Origin: an uncultured Caulobacterales bacterium
GTDB taxonomy: Bacteria > Pseudomonadota > Alphaproteobacteria > Caulobacterales > Maricaulaceae
Assembly (NCBI GenBank): GCA_938007945.1
Contig: CALLME010000302.1
Span: 1 to 31,750 of the forward strand
Direction: 5' to 3'
DNA: 31,750 nucleotides
In this document: piece by piece, positions 1 to 7,961 of the stretch
Numbering within the stretch: the first letter of the stretch is position 1
How the letters are laid out: each line of letters opens with the position of its first letter
Position numbers and translations under genes: made by a program
Notes under the pieces: model-generated
What the model was told of the DNA's origin: nothing
The model's input: the letters and a program-made list of their open reading frames with translations, nothing else
Databases searched by the model: none

Positions 1-282
1 TTCGTGCCACTTAATGCCGTAGCTCTCGACTAAGTCGATAAAGTCATAAACGCTATATCGTGACAAAGCGGATTTTGCGAAATGCGGATTTTGGCTAATA
101 AAATTATCAGGCCCGCAATAGAGATTGGTGAAGTTACAACGCCCGCCGCCAGAGATGCGAATCTTCTCGCCCGCTTTTTCAGCATGGTCAATTATAACAA
201 CACGCCGTCCGCGCGCGCCCGCTTTCGCGCCGCACATAAGACCTGCCGCACCCGCGCCAATGATGACAACATCATAGTTCAT
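1..282 (-). CDS. HI0933/YhiN-family FAD/NAD(P)-dependent oxidoreductase, N-terminal part
   Basis: The gene runs off the left edge, so only the first 94 residues are visible. The N terminus [18 protein letters not shown] is a Rossmann FAD-binding fold (GxGxxG at residues 9-14). It is followed by VVIIDHAEKAGEKIRISGGG and then RCNFTN. This GEKIRISGGGRCNFTN pattern is characteristic of the HI0933/YhiN flavoproteins, which have no well defined substrate. The start ATG (280-282) overlaps the TGA stop of fcl (279-281) as ATGA, which implies translational coupling in the gmd-fcl operon. Family assignment is confident. The cellular role is unknown, and its link to sugar nucleotide synthesis may be only positional. 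Confidence 0.9.
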   Translation of the reverse strand, partial: MNYDVVIIGAGAAGLMCGAKAGARGRRVVIIDHAEKAGEKIRISGGGRCNFTNLYCGPDNFISQNPHFAKSALSRYSVYDFIDLVESYGIKWHE

Positions 283-1220
283 GAGACGCGCGCCAGAAAA
301 TCAGCATAAGCACTTACGAGTCCGTCTTTGAATTTAATTTTTGGACTCCACCCGAGGCTTTGCATGAGTGAGGTATCCAGTTGCTTGCGCGGCGTACCGA
401 CAGGCTTGGATGTGTCATAGGTAAGCTCACCCTCAAAGCTGACGACCTCCATAACGGCCTTGGCGGTGTCTGTGATGGTCATGTCCTTGCCTGTACCGAG
501 ATTAACCGCCGTCTCGCCGTCATAATGCTTCATGAAATGCACAAGCCCATCAGCGCAATCATCAACATGTAAAAATTCACGCCTCGCCTTGCCTGTACCC
601 CAAATCTCCATTGATTTGTCGCCCGCCTGTTTCGCGGCGTGAGCTTTCATAATGAGTGCGGGAATGACGTGAGAGTTTTGCAAGTCATAGCTATCGCCTG
701 GGCCGTAAAGATTGGTTGGCATGGCTGAAATAAAGTTATCACCATATTGTTGTTTGTAAGCGGAGCAAAGTTTGAGGCCAGCAATTTTAGCAAGCGCATA
801 GGCTTCATTGGTGGGCTCGAGCGGCCCCGTCAAAAGCGCGTCTTCGGAAATAGGTTGCGGCGCGAATTTGGGATAAATGCAAGACGAGCCAAGGAAGAGT
901 AATTTCTCGGTCTTATTTTTATGCGCGGCGTCAATGATGTTTTGAGCGATAGCAAGATTTTCGAATAGGAAATCTGCAGGCGCGTCACGATTTGCAACAA
1001 TGCCCCCGACCTTGGCGGCCGCGAGAAAAATAAGGTCAGGCTTTTGCGCCGCCATCCACGCGTTTACAGCGGCTTGGTGAGTCAGATCAAGCTCCGCCCG
1101 CGATGCGGTGAGAAATGTACTGATGTTCTCGCGCGCTAGCCTGCGTATAAGCGCTTGTCCGACCATGCCTTTGTGGCCTGCGACCCAGACACGTTTTCCC
1201 GCAAGTGCCGTCTCACCCAT
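279..1220 (-). CDS. fcl: GDP-L-fucose synthase (GDP-4-keto-6-deoxy-mannose epimerase/reductase)
   Basis: This cytoplasmic short-chain dehydrogenase/reductase converts GDP-4-keto-6-deoxy-D-mannose to GDP-L-fucose with NADPH. It has about 313 residues, the usual size. The NADP-binding loop GHKGMVGQA lies near residue 15. [14 protein letters not shown] carries the catalytic Ser, and YALAKIAG carries the YxxxK pair. The [10 protein letters not shown] and [11 protein letters not shown] blocks are typical of the family. I chose the ATG at 1218-1220 because it places the Rossmann loop at the family's usual distance and gives a short overlap with the gmd stop (1213-1215). An in-frame ATG at 1247 would add nine residues. 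The gene sits between gmd, which supplies its substrate, and a YhiN-like flavoprotein, all overlapping. Confidence 0.95.
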   Translation of the reverse strand: MGETALAGKRVWVAGHKGMVGQALIRRLARENISTFLTASRAELDLTHQAAVNAWMAAQKPDLIFLAAAKVGGIVANRDAPADFLFENLAIAQNIIDAAHKNKTEKLLFLGSSCIYPKFAPQPISEDALLTGPLEPTNEAYALAKIAGLKLCSAYKQQYGDNFISAMPTNLYGPGDSYDLQNSHVIPALIMKAHAAKQAGDKSMEIWGTGKARREFLHVDDCADGLVHFMKHYDGETAVNLGTGKDMTITDTAKAVMEVVSFEGELTYDTSKPVGTPRKQLDTSLMQSLGWSPKIKFKDGLVSAYADFLARVS

Positions 1221-2271
1221 GTGGCGCGCGCTCTTTGGGAATCTCAATCAGGTCAGAGGCCATCATTTCATCCACTAGCGCCTCGAAAGATGTACTGGCT
1301 TCCCACCCTAAAAGACGTTTGGCTTTGGAGGTATCAGCCAGCAAGTTTTCAACTTCTGTTGGACGGAAATAGCGGGGGTCTATTTCGACAAGCGTTTGAC
1401 CCGTTTGGGCGTTGCGCCCAATTTCTTCTGTCCCCTCGCCTGTCCAATCAATTATGATATCAACGGCGGCAAAACTGCGCTCAACAAATTCGCGCACACT
1501 GTGCATTTCGCCAGTGCCGAGGACGAAATCTTGCGGCTCCTGATGCTGCACAATCCGCCACATGCCTTCGACATAGTCGCGTGCATGCCCCCAATCGCGC
1601 TTAGCCTCAAGGTTACCTAAATAGAGCTTGTCTTGCAGCCCGTGATGAATAGCGGCGACGGCGCGTGTAATTTTGCGTGTCACAAATGTCTCCCCGCGCA
1701 TGGGGCTTTCGTGATTAAATAATATGCCGTTTGTGGCGTGAATGCCGTAAGCCTCGCGATAATTTACCGTGATGTAAAATGCATAAGCCTTCGCCGCGGC
1801 GTAAGGGCTGCGCGGATAAAAGGGCGTTGTCTCGGATTGCGGTGTTTCCACAACCTTGCCGTAAAGCTCAGATGTGCTGGCTTGATAGAAGCGGCAGCTT
1901 TCTGCCTGGCCTGTAATACGGAGCGCTTCGAGCAGACGCAGCGTGCCGAGCGCGTCGGAATTTGCCGTATATTCTGGCGTCTCGAAACTCACTTGCACAT
2001 GCGACTGTGCGCCGAGATTATAAAGCTCATCTGGCCGCACGTCTTGGACAATACGAATAAGGTTGGTGGCATCGGTCAGGTCGCCGTAGTGCAGAAATAA
2101 TTTCGGATCAGGCTCATGCGGGTCTTGGTAAAGGCCGTCAATGCGCGCCGTATTAAAGCTGCTACTGCGCCGCTTTATGCCGTGCACGATATAGCCTTTG
2201 GAGAGAAGAAGCCGTGCAAGATAGGCGCCGTCTTGACCTGTTATGCCTGTGATAAGTGCTGTTTTAGCCAT
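1213..2271 (-). CDS. gmd: GDP-mannose 4,6-dehydratase
   Basis: This enzyme converts GDP-D-mannose to GDP-4-keto-6-deoxy-D-mannose, the first step to GDP-L-fucose and also to GDP-rhamnose or perosamine. It has 352 residues, which is full length. The N-terminal [19 protein letters not shown] holds the GxxGxxG cofactor loop, and [17 protein letters not shown] is a Gmd hallmark. The active site is in [11 protein letters not shown] (Thr/Ser and Glu) and YAAAKAYA (YxxxK). [19 protein letters not shown] is the tetramer and cofactor contact block. The ATG at 2269-2271 has AAAGG about 6 nt upstream. It is the first gene of the operon and is followed by the overlapping fcl gene, so the product is most likely GDP-fucose. 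Confidence 0.97.
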   Translation of the reverse strand: MAKTALITGITGQDGAYLARLLLSKGYIVHGIKRRSSSFNTARIDGLYQDPHEPDPKLFLHYGDLTDATNLIRIVQDVRPDELYNLGAQSHVQVSFETPEYTANSDALGTLRLLEALRITGQAESCRFYQASTSELYGKVVETPQSETTPFYPRSPYAAAKAYAFYITVNYREAYGIHATNGILFNHESPMRGETFVTRKITRAVAAIHHGLQDKLYLGNLEAKRDWGHARDYVEGMWRIVQHQEPQDFVLGTGEMHSVREFVERSFAAVDIIIDWTGEGTEEIGRNAQTGQTLVEIDPRYFRPTEVENLLADTSKAKRLLGWEASTSFEALVDEMMASDLIEIPKERAPHG

Positions 2272-2317
2272 AACCAGCCTTTAACGCGGTGCAGCGTCCT
2301 TGGGAAGGCTATTTGCT

Positions 2318-2346
2318 ATTATATCCATAAGATGAACATGTCGCAA
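2318..2346 (-). promoter_or_regulatory. Sigma70-like promoter of the gmd operon
   Basis: On the minus strand a TTGCGA -35 (2341-2346) is followed after exactly 17 nt by a perfect TATAAT -10 (2318-2323). Transcription would start near 2311, giving a leader of about 40 nt before the gmd ATG at 2271. The -35 lies between the arms of a 10-bp inverted repeat, and one arm occupies the promoter spacer. Confidence 0.75.
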
Positions 2347-2376
2347 CATTCTTTTTTAAGCAGTTCTGTTCATCTT
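2329..2376. promoter_or_regulatory. Perfect 10-bp inverted repeat around the gmd -35 (possible operator)
   Basis: AAGATGAACA (2329-2338) and its exact reverse complement TGTTCATCTT (2367-2376) are separated by 28 nt. The left arm lies in the spacer between the gmd -35 and -10, and the pair encloses the -35. The spacing is too wide for a simple dimer site, so two bound dimers with looping, or a hairpin in a DUF481-side transcript, are alternatives. No regulator gene is adjacent. The repeat is a direct observation; the operator role is inference. Confidence 0.4.
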
Positions 2377-2439
2377 CCGTAAACTCAAAAATAACTATAG
2401 CGCGCATCTTGGGGCGATGAAATTTTATAGGAGTCATTT

Positions 2440-3168
2440 ATGACACATTTCTTAAAAGCAACATTGGCGGCTACTACGCTAGCGTTTGGTTTGGCTTCAC
2501 CCGCTTTTGCAGGTATTGCTGACGGTTGGACAGGTGAGGCCGGCTTAACGGGGTCAAAAACGACAGGGAATACTGAGACAACAGACGTTGGACTTGGATT
2601 GAATCTTGTTAAATCAGACGATGTTTGGCGGCATAAATTTAATGCGTCTGTCGATTACGGCAAAACATCAGGTGTGAAGGATAAGCAGCGTTTTGTGCTT
2701 GGCTATCAAATTGATCGCGACATTAATGAACGTCTCTATGCTTACGGCAATGCGGACTATTTCCAAGATGACTTCGGTGCTTTTGAATCAGGCTATTTTG
2801 TAGGCGCAGGTCTTGGTTATAAACTGGTGTTGCCCGACCCGTTTAAGTGGGATGTTGAAGCTGGCCTTGGTTTCCGCAATCAAAAAACGCAAGAAATTGT
2901 ACCCGTTACGACAGAAGAACTTGCGGGTCGTCTTGCCTCGAATATGGATTATGTTTTTAACGATAATGTTTCGCTTTATAATAATTCTGAGCTGATTTAC
3001 TCAAGTTCTGATACTTATATCTGGAATGAAACAGGCATCACAGCGCAGCTTATGGGTAATTTGGCGGCGCGCGCAAGTTTCCGTGTTGATACCCACTCTG
3101 ACGTACCAGCAGGCCGGAAGAAGACAGACACAATCAGCCGCGTAGGCGTTGTTTACACTCTTAAGTAA
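2440..3168 (+). CDS. DUF481 family outer-membrane-type protein, copy 1
   Basis: The product has 242 residues. It has a clean Sec signal peptide (MTHFLKATLAATTLAFGLASPAFA, cleavage expected after Ala24). The rest alternates aromatic and polar residues like a beta-barrel, with motifs GSKTTGNTET, YGNADYFQDDFGAFESG and NSELIYSSSDTYIWNETG, and ends in RVGVVYTLK. These match DUF481, the family of salt-stress-induced YdiY-type proteins of Gram-negative outer membranes. Function is not established. TAGGAGT lies just upstream of the ATG. A paralogue follows 127 bp downstream, and an intrinsic terminator separates the two, so each is probably transcribed on its own. Confidence 0.9.
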   Translation: MTHFLKATLAATTLAFGLASPAFAGIADGWTGEAGLTGSKTTGNTETTDVGLGLNLVKSDDVWRHKFNASVDYGKTSGVKDKQRFVLGYQIDRDINERLYAYGNADYFQDDFGAFESGYFVGAGLGYKLVLPDPFKWDVEAGLGFRNQKTQEIVPVTTEELAGRLASNMDYVFNDNVSLYNNSELIYSSSDTYIWNETGITAQLMGNLAARASFRVDTHSDVPAGRKKTDTISRVGVVYTLK

Positions 3169-3194
3169 GAAGCTGGACTCGTTTGTTAAGTTAT

Positions 3195-3230
3195 TATAGC
3201 TCGCCTCTTTTCGGGGCGGGCTATATTTTT
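3195..3230 (+). terminator. Rho-independent terminator after DUF481 copy 1
   Basis: An 11-bp stem (3195-3205 with 3215-3225, one G-U pair) and a 9-nt loop are followed by TTTTT (3226-3230). It starts 27 nt after the DUF481 stop. Confidence 0.85.
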
Positions 3231-3295
3231 GCTAGTCAGGAGCATTTAATTTTTTCTTTTGCAAGTATGCGAATAACGATAAGCAAAAGTGTTGT

Positions 3296-4096
3296 ATGTT
3301 TTACCCTAGACCTATTATGTTATGTTTCCGCATTATTTTGAGCGTCGCCCTCTTAGGCCCAAGCTCGCTGACGTTTGCTCAAACATCACAAAATGCGGCG
3401 TCTTCGGTCTCTGCTCCCGCCGCTTCAAAAAACCGATTTGGCCTTATCGAAGGCTGGAAAGGCGAAGCGTCGGCATCAGGCTCTCGCACGACAGGCAATA
3501 CAGAAACAGAAGACATCGGGATTGGTCTCAAGCTTGCCAATACCGAAGGCCGGTGGAAGCATAAATTTAAAGGTAATTATGATTACGGCCGCAATAGAGG
3601 CGCGAAAAACAAACAACGCTTGCGTGCCGCCTATCAGCTTGACCGCCAGATAAACGAGCGCCTCTATAGTTTTGGCAATGCCGATTATTTCTTTGATGAT
3701 TTTGGCGCGTTTGAAGAGGGTTATTATTTTGGCGGTGGGCTAGGTTATAAACTCATCATGCCTGATCCGATTGGCTGGGATATTGAGGCGGGTGCAGGTT
3801 ACCGTTACCAAGATCCACAAGGTGCAAATAAACCCACTCGGCGCGAAGTGGGTTTGCGCGGGGCGTCTAATTTTGATTGGGACATTAACGATAAAGTGTC
3901 CTTTTATAATAATTCAGAAGTCACCTATTCTAAATCAGACACTTATGTTTGGAATGAGGTTGGACTGACGTCAAAACTGCTCGGAAATTTAGCGGCGCGC
4001 GCGAGCTACCGCGTGGATTACCACTCAACTGTGCCAGAGGGCCGCGAGAAGACGGACACAATTACGCGGATTGGTGTGGTTTATACTTTGAAGTAG
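3296..4096 (+). CDS. DUF481 family outer-membrane-type protein, copy 2
   Basis: This 266-residue protein is a paralogue of the gene just upstream. The shared blocks include GSRTTGNTET, KNKQR, INERLYSFGNADYFFDDFGAFEEG, NNSEVTYSKSDTYVWNE, LLGNLAARASYRVDYHS and the end RIGVVYTLK. It has a signal peptide (hydrophobic FRIILSVALLG, cleavage probably before QTSQ) and then a 20-residue Ala/Ser-rich linker that copy 1 lacks. No clear ribosome binding site precedes either the ATG at 3296 or the in-frame ATG at 3317, so the exact start is uncertain by seven residues. A Y-shaped inverted repeat begins immediately after the stop codon (4094-4096). Confidence 0.88.
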   Translation: MFYPRPIMLCFRIILSVALLGPSSLTFAQTSQNAASSVSAPAASKNRFGLIEGWKGEASASGSRTTGNTETEDIGIGLKLANTEGRWKHKFKGNYDYGRNRGAKNKQRLRAAYQLDRQINERLYSFGNADYFFDDFGAFEEGYYFGGGLGYKLIMPDPIGWDIEAGAGYRYQDPQGANKPTRREVGLRGASNFDWDINDKVSFYNNSEVTYSKSDTYVWNEVGLTSKLLGNLAARASYRVDYHSTVPEGREKTDTITRIGVVYTLK

Positions 4097-4149
4097 CGTT
4101 GCCGCGACCGCTTGGCGGTCTGCCGAGCAAAGCGAGGTTCGCGGCAACG
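4097..4149. repeat. Y-shaped inverted repeat, copy 1
   Basis: An outer stem of 11 perfect base pairs, CGTTGCCGCGA (4097-4107) with TCGCGGCAACG (4139-4149), encloses two small hairpins: CCGC-TTG-GCGG (4108-4118) and a less perfect one at 4123-4137. Read on the minus strand, the interior matches the copy at 4291-4339 almost base for base, but the outer arms differ. It abuts the stop codon of DUF481 copy 2 and may act as its 3' end structure. There is no T-run. Confidence 0.75.
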
Positions 4150-4233
4150 TATTTTGCGTCTTGGGCGATTTTTTTAATTGAAAGGCTTTAGGCTTAAAAG
4201 CAAGATCGCGGCTGACCGTAAAAACATTCCCGT

Positions 4234-4262
4234 GAACCTTGCTTTGCAAGCTAGACCGCTGC
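4234..4262. repeat. Degenerate partial copy of the Y-shaped repeat
   Basis: GAACCTTGCTTTGCAAG followed by CTAGACCGCT aligns with GAACCTCGCTTCGCGAG followed by GCAGACCGCC of the intact copy. The hairpin CTTGC-TTT-GCAAG is kept, with compensated base changes. The second hairpin and the outer stem have decayed. It lies between the two good copies in the convergent spacer. Confidence 0.5.
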
Positions 4263-4290
4263 AACGATATTGAGCTTAACTGCAAAAAGA

Positions 4291-4339
4291 CTCATGCGAA
4301 CCTCGCTTCGCGAGGCAGACCGCCAAGCGGTCGCATGAG
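4291..4339. repeat. Y-shaped inverted repeat, copy 2
   Basis: The outer stem is CTCATGCGA (4291-4299) with TCGCATGAG (4331-4339). Inside are two perfect hairpins, CCTCGC-TTC-GCGAGG (4301-4315) and CCGC-CAA-GCGG (4320-4330), joined by CAGA, giving a three-way junction. It is in opposite orientation to copy 1. It lies 4 nt from the 3' CCA end of tRNA-Ser, so the tRNA precursor would read straight into it. Confidence 0.75.
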
Positions 4340-4343
4340 CCGC

Positions 4344-4434
4344 TGGAGGTGAGGATGGGATTCGAACCCACGTTAGGCTACAAACCTAAACACGCTTTCC
4401 AAGCGTGCGCCTTAAACCACTCGGCCACCTCACC
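4344..4434 (-). tRNA. tRNA-Ser(GGA)
   Basis: The gene folds as a class II tRNA. The acceptor stem is GGTGAGG (5', 4434-4428) with CCTCACC. The anticodon stem CACGC/GCGTG has the loop TTGGAAA, giving anticodon GGA (bases 4398-4400 on the plus strand). The long variable arm is TTAGG-TTTGTAG-CCTAA, and the T loop is TTCGAAT. The 3' CCA is encoded (4344-4346). The discriminator base is T (U73), whereas bacterial tRNA-Ser normally has G73. It decodes UCC and UCU serine codons. A strong promoter lies directly upstream. Confidence 0.96.
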
Positions 4435-4445
4435 TTAGGACGCGG

Positions 4446-4474
4446 TCTATAGCGTTGGGCATAGGGATTTGCAA
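4446..4474 (-). promoter_or_regulatory. Promoter of tRNA-Ser
   Basis: On the minus strand TTGCAA (4469-4474), a 17-nt spacer and TATAGA (4446-4451) form a strong sigma70-like promoter. The -10 ends 11 nt before the mature tRNA 5' end, which implies a 5' leader of only a few nucleotides. Confidence 0.75.
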
Positions 4475-4552
4475 CTGGGGTTTTATGTCATGCGCTACAT
4501 CAAAAAATCTATGATTTTTCGATGTTGAACGTTTTTTGCTATTTAGACTTTT

Positions 4553-4577
4553 AAAACCAACGAAGAGTGTTGGCTTT
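4553..4577 (-). terminator. Probable intrinsic terminator downstream of lepA
   Basis: On the minus strand AAAGCCAAC and GTTGGTTTT form a 9-bp stem (one G-U pair) around a 7-nt loop. It lies 36 nt beyond the lepA stop and ends in a T-rich arm. The stem's A and T ends make it partly symmetric, so it may work in both directions. Confidence 0.55.
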
Positions 4578-4612
4578 AAAAGGCTTGGTCAATTTAAGAC
4601 GCAAAGAACGTT

Positions 4613-6460
4613 CTAATCGTCCATCTTAAGGGCGGCGATGAAGGCCTCCTGCGGAATTTCGACGCTACCGAATTGGCGCATGCGTTTCTTACCTTTTTTC
4701 TGCTTATCGAGCAGTTTGCGTTTACGAGAGGCGTCACCGCCATAACATTTCGCCGTCACGTCTTTACGCATGGCGGCAATGGTTTCGCGCGCAATGATGC
4801 GCCCGCCAATGGCGGCCTGAACAGGAATCTTAAACAGGTGACGCGGGATGAGGTCTTTGAGGCGCTCACACATTTGACGCCCACGGGACTCTGCGCGGTC
4901 GCGGTGGACAAGCATAGAGAGCGCGTCAACGGGATCGCCGTTCACAAGAATGCTCATTTTCACAAGATTGCCCTCGCGCGTACCAATCGCTTGATAATCA
5001 AAACTGGCATAGCCTTTAGACGTGGATTTCAGCCTGTCATAAAAATCGAAAACAACTTCATTAAGCGGCAGCTCATATTCGACCATAGCCCGACCCGCGA
5101 CATAGGAGAGGTTCGTCTGTATTCCGCGGCGATCTTGGCAAAGTTTTAAGATGCCGCCGAGAAATTCATCAGGGCTCATGATCTGGCATTTAATCCACGG
5201 TTCTTCGATATGGGCGATAGATATGATGTCAGGCATATCAGCAGGGTTGTGCAGATGCATTTCCGTACCGTCATTCATGGCAAGCGTGTAAACCACAGAG
5301 GGTGCGGTTGTAATCAGGTCAAGATCAAATTCGCGCTCAAGCCGTTCTTGAATAATCTCAAGATGCAGAAGCCCGAGGAAGCCGCAACGAAAGCCAAAGC
5401 CAAGCGCAGCGGAGGTTTCCATCTCAAAACTAAAGCTCGCATCATTAAGTCGCAAACGTCCCATGGCTGAGCGAAGGTCTTCGAAATCTGCTGCATCAAC
5501 AGGGAAGATGCCGCAGAACACAACAGGTTGCGCGGGCTTAAATCCGTCCAGCGCGACCTCTGTCGGGCGTTTATCCTCGGTGATGGTATCGCCGACCGCT
5601 GCGTCAGCGACTTCTTTGATAGAGCCCGTGAAGAAGCCGACTTCGCCAGGGCCAATGCTGGCCACATCTGTTGGCGCAGGCAGGAACACGCCTGCCTTAT
5701 CCACGACATAGCTCGCGCCCGTGCTCATCGTGCGGATGCGCATGCCTTTTTTTAGTGTGCCTTCAATGACGCGAAAGAGTACAATCACGCCCATATAGGT
5801 GTCATACCACGCATCGACCAACATCGCTTTAAGCGGTGCGTCTGGGTCGCCTGCTGTCGGTGCAGGGAGGCGCGTGACAATGGCTTCAAGTGTTTCTTTT
5901 ATGCCAATGCCTGATTTGGCGGAGGCGAGGACCGCGTCAGATGCGTCAAGGCCGATAACATCTTCAATCTGTTGGCGAATACGTTCGGGTTCCGCCGCAG
6001 GCAGATCAATTTTATTAAGCACAGGCACAATTTCGTGGTCGTGGTCTATCGCCTGATAAACATTAGCGAGCGTCTGTGCTTCTACCCCTTGGGAGGCATC
6101 GACCACCAAAAGTGACCCTTCACAGGCCGAAAGCGAGCGCGAAACCTCATAGGCAAAGTCAACGTGACCTGGCGTGTCCATCAGATTAAGAATGTAAGTG
6201 TCGCCGTCATCAGCAGTATATTCAAGGCGCACGGTCTGCGCTTTAATTGTGATGCCGCGCTCTTTTTCAATGTCCATATTGTCGAGCACTTGCTCGCTCA
6301 TCTCGCGGTCAGACAGTCCGCCTGTATAATGAATCAGGCGGTCGGCCAGCGTCGATTTTCCGTGATCAATATGCGCCACAATAGAGAAATTGCGGATGCG
6401 CTCTTGATATTCGGCCGTGCCGACAGGTGGCAGATTAGACGTTTTTTTTTCTTTGCTCAT
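4613..6460 (-). CDS. lepA: Elongation factor 4 (LepA), ribosome-associated GTPase
   Basis: LepA/EF4 is a translational GTPase that binds ribosomes and acts in elongation or initiation quality control, at the inner membrane or in the cytosol. GTPase motifs in order are G1 AHIDHGKST (near residue 29), G2 RGITI, G3 DTPGH and G4 NKID. The LepA-type domain II, EF-G III/V-like domains and the LepA-specific C-terminal tail ([17 protein letters not shown] region, ending near FIAALKMDD) are all present. With the ATG at 6458-6460 it has 615 residues, slightly longer than the usual ~600. An in-frame ATG at 6496 would add 12 residues, but neither start has a Shine-Dalgarno sequence. The gene diverges from the UbiB-like kinase. 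Confidence 0.97.
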   Translation of the reverse strand: MSKEKKTSNLPPVGTAEYQERIRNFSIVAHIDHGKSTLADRLIHYTGGLSDREMSEQVLDNMDIEKERGITIKAQTVRLEYTADDGDTYILNLMDTPGHVDFAYEVSRSLSACEGSLLVVDASQGVEAQTLANVYQAIDHDHEIVPVLNKIDLPAAEPERIRQQIEDVIGLDASDAVLASAKSGIGIKETLEAIVTRLPAPTAGDPDAPLKAMLVDAWYDTYMGVIVLFRVIEGTLKKGMRIRTMSTGASYVVDKAGVFLPAPTDVASIGPGEVGFFTGSIKEVADAAVGDTITEDKRPTEVALDGFKPAQPVVFCGIFPVDAADFEDLRSAMGRLRLNDASFSFEMETSAALGFGFRCGFLGLLHLEIIQERLEREFDLDLITTAPSVVYTLAMNDGTEMHLHNPADMPDIISIAHIEEPWIKCQIMSPDEFLGGILKLCQDRRGIQTNLSYVAGRAMVEYELPLNEVVFDFYDRLKSTSKGYASFDYQAIGTREGNLVKMSILVNGDPVDALSMLVHRDRAESRGRQMCERLKDLIPRHLFKIPVQAAIGGRIIARETIAAMRKDVTAKCYGGDASRKRKLLDKQKKGKKRMRQFGSVEIPQEAFIAALKMDD

Positions 6461-6466
6461 GACAGC

Positions 6467-6496
6467 AGTATCTAGGGGAATCGCGGTGAAACGCAA
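6467..6496 (-). promoter_or_regulatory. Possible lepA promoter giving a leaderless mRNA
   Basis: On the minus strand TTGCGT (6491-6496) is followed by TAGATA (6469-6474, 16-nt spacer) or GATACT (6467-6472, 18-nt spacer). The expected start site falls on or next to the lepA ATG at 6460, and no Shine-Dalgarno sequence precedes the ATG. The hexamers are only moderate matches. Confidence 0.3.
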
Positions 6497-6612
6497 GTGG
6501 TCAAAATGACCGTAATCAGGCCACCCCTCGCCACAATAAACGCGGTTTTAGACATAGCTATGCCAAGCTCAGCCGTAAGAGTAGGGTGAGGCACACGCCA
6601 GATGGAAGGCTT

Positions 6613-6620
6613 GAGGAGAG
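6613..6620 (+). promoter_or_regulatory. Ribosome binding site that fixes the ABC1/UbiB kinase start
   Basis: GAGGAGAG one base before the ATG at 6622 is the best Shine-Dalgarno sequence in this part of the window. Its AGGAG core is spaced about 5 nt from the start. It argues against the in-frame upstream ATG at 6586. Confidence 0.75.
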
Positions 6621-6621
6621 T

Positions 6622-7950
6622 ATGAGCAATCGAGATGATAAAAAGAGCGCAAGTCGCGTGCCTTCGGGGCGGGTGTCGCGCCTGCTCGGCTTTGGGGGTA
6701 TGGCGGCGGGCGTGGCAGGCAATGTCATGGCGGACGGGGCCAAGCGCCTCGCGGCAGGGCAGCGCCCTGCTCTGACGGATCTTATGCTCACGCCCAAGAA
6801 CGCGCGCCGCGTCACGCAGCAGCTTGCGCATATGCGCGGGGCCGCCATGAAGATAGGGCAGATGATTTCGATGGATAGTGGCGACCTGCTCCCCAAAGAG
6901 CTTGCCGATATTCTGGCTGTGCTCCGCTCTGACGCGCGCCATATGCCGCCAAGTCAGCTCACGAAAGTCCTCAAGTCGGAATGGGGCGATGGCTGGCAGA
7001 CGCGGTTTAATTCATTCGAGCCGCGCCCCATCGCCGCTGCCTCTATCGGGCAAGTGCAACGCGCACAGCTGCCGAGCGGTGAAGTGCTCGCGATTAAAAT
7101 CCAATACCCTGGCGTGCGCGAAAGTATCGATAGCGATATTAACAATGCGGCTGCGCTCATTAAAATGACGGGGCTTATCCCTGAGACGATGGACGTTGAT
7201 CCGCTCATTGAAGAAGCGCGGCGGCAGCTCCACCAAGAGGCGGATTATCTGCGTGAGGCATCTTATATGGAGCTGTTTGGGCAGTTGCTCGAAGGTCATT
7301 CAGATTTCATCGTGCCGACATATTACGAGGCCCTCTCCTCTGACCGTGTGCTCGCCATGTCCTATATAGAGAGCGTGCCGATTGAGAGTTTAGAGGCGGC
7401 CCCGCAAGAGACGCGCAATGCTGTGACCCGCGCGCTGATGACTTTGCTCCTGCGCGAGCTATTTGAATTTGGTGCGATGCAGACAGATCCGAATTTTGCC
7501 AATTACCGCTATGTTGAGGAAAGCGATCAAATTGTGCTGCTTGATTTCGGCGCGTGCCGCGAAGTCAGCACCGAGATAAGCGCCCATTACAAAGCCCTGA
7601 TGGAGGCCGCGCTGTCAGGCTCACGTGAGGCCTGTTATAGGGCCGCCGAAGACATCGGCTTTATCGCGCCTGATATATCTAATGAGCTGCGCGAAGCTCT
7701 GCTCGATATTATCGATATTATTCTAACCCCTCTGAAACAAGACGGAGACTTTAATTTCGGCGATAGCACGACAACGGAGCGCATCAGAGAGGCCGCCATG
7801 CCACTTGCTGGCGAGCGCAGCCTCTGGCACCTCCCTCCACCCGAGACGGTCTTCATCCAACGCAAATTAGGCGGGATGTTCCTGCTCGCCACGCGGTTGA
7901 GGGCAAAGGTGGATGTGCGGGAATTGATGGGAGCTTTTGTGGGGGATTAG
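6622..7950 (+). CDS. ABC1/UbiB/COQ8-like atypical kinase
   Basis: This 442-residue protein belongs to the ABC1 (AarF/UbiB/COQ8) atypical kinase family, which is linked to ubiquinone synthesis and isoprenoid lipid handling. Visible motifs are KIGQ (77-80, the family's KxGQ helix), the Ala-rich nucleotide loop AAASIGQ (138-144), the ATP-anchoring Lys in AIKIQYPGV (159), EADYLREA (206-213), QTDPNFANY (287-295, catalytic Asp and metal-binding Asn) and LLDFGACRE (DFG, 308-310). The QTDPNxxN form and the KxGQ element resemble COQ8/ADCK3 rather than E. coli UbiB, which has a HADPHPGN motif. There is no C-terminal transmembrane pair, which also fits COQ8. The start is fixed by GAGGAGAG. It is divergent from lepA and appears monocistronic. 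I leave the symbol empty because ubiB orthology is uncertain. Confidence 0.88.
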   Translation: MSNRDDKKSASRVPSGRVSRLLGFGGMAAGVAGNVMADGAKRLAAGQRPALTDLMLTPKNARRVTQQLAHMRGAAMKIGQMISMDSGDLLPKELADILAVLRSDARHMPPSQLTKVLKSEWGDGWQTRFNSFEPRPIAAASIGQVQRAQLPSGEVLAIKIQYPGVRESIDSDINNAAALIKMTGLIPETMDVDPLIEEARRQLHQEADYLREASYMELFGQLLEGHSDFIVPTYYEALSSDRVLAMSYIESVPIESLEAAPQETRNAVTRALMTLLLRELFEFGAMQTDPNFANYRYVEESDQIVLLDFGACREVSTEISAHYKALMEAALSGSREACYRAAEDIGFIAPDISNELREALLDIIDIILTPLKQDGDFNFGDSTTTERIREAAMPLAGERSLWHLPPPETVFIQRKLGGMFLLATRLRAKVDVRELMGAFVGD

Positions 7951-7961
7951 GTTCATTTCTG

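Noticed and set aside
82..309. Plus-strand open frame at the left edge
   Set aside because: The minus strand of the same interval encodes a clear flavoprotein N terminus.
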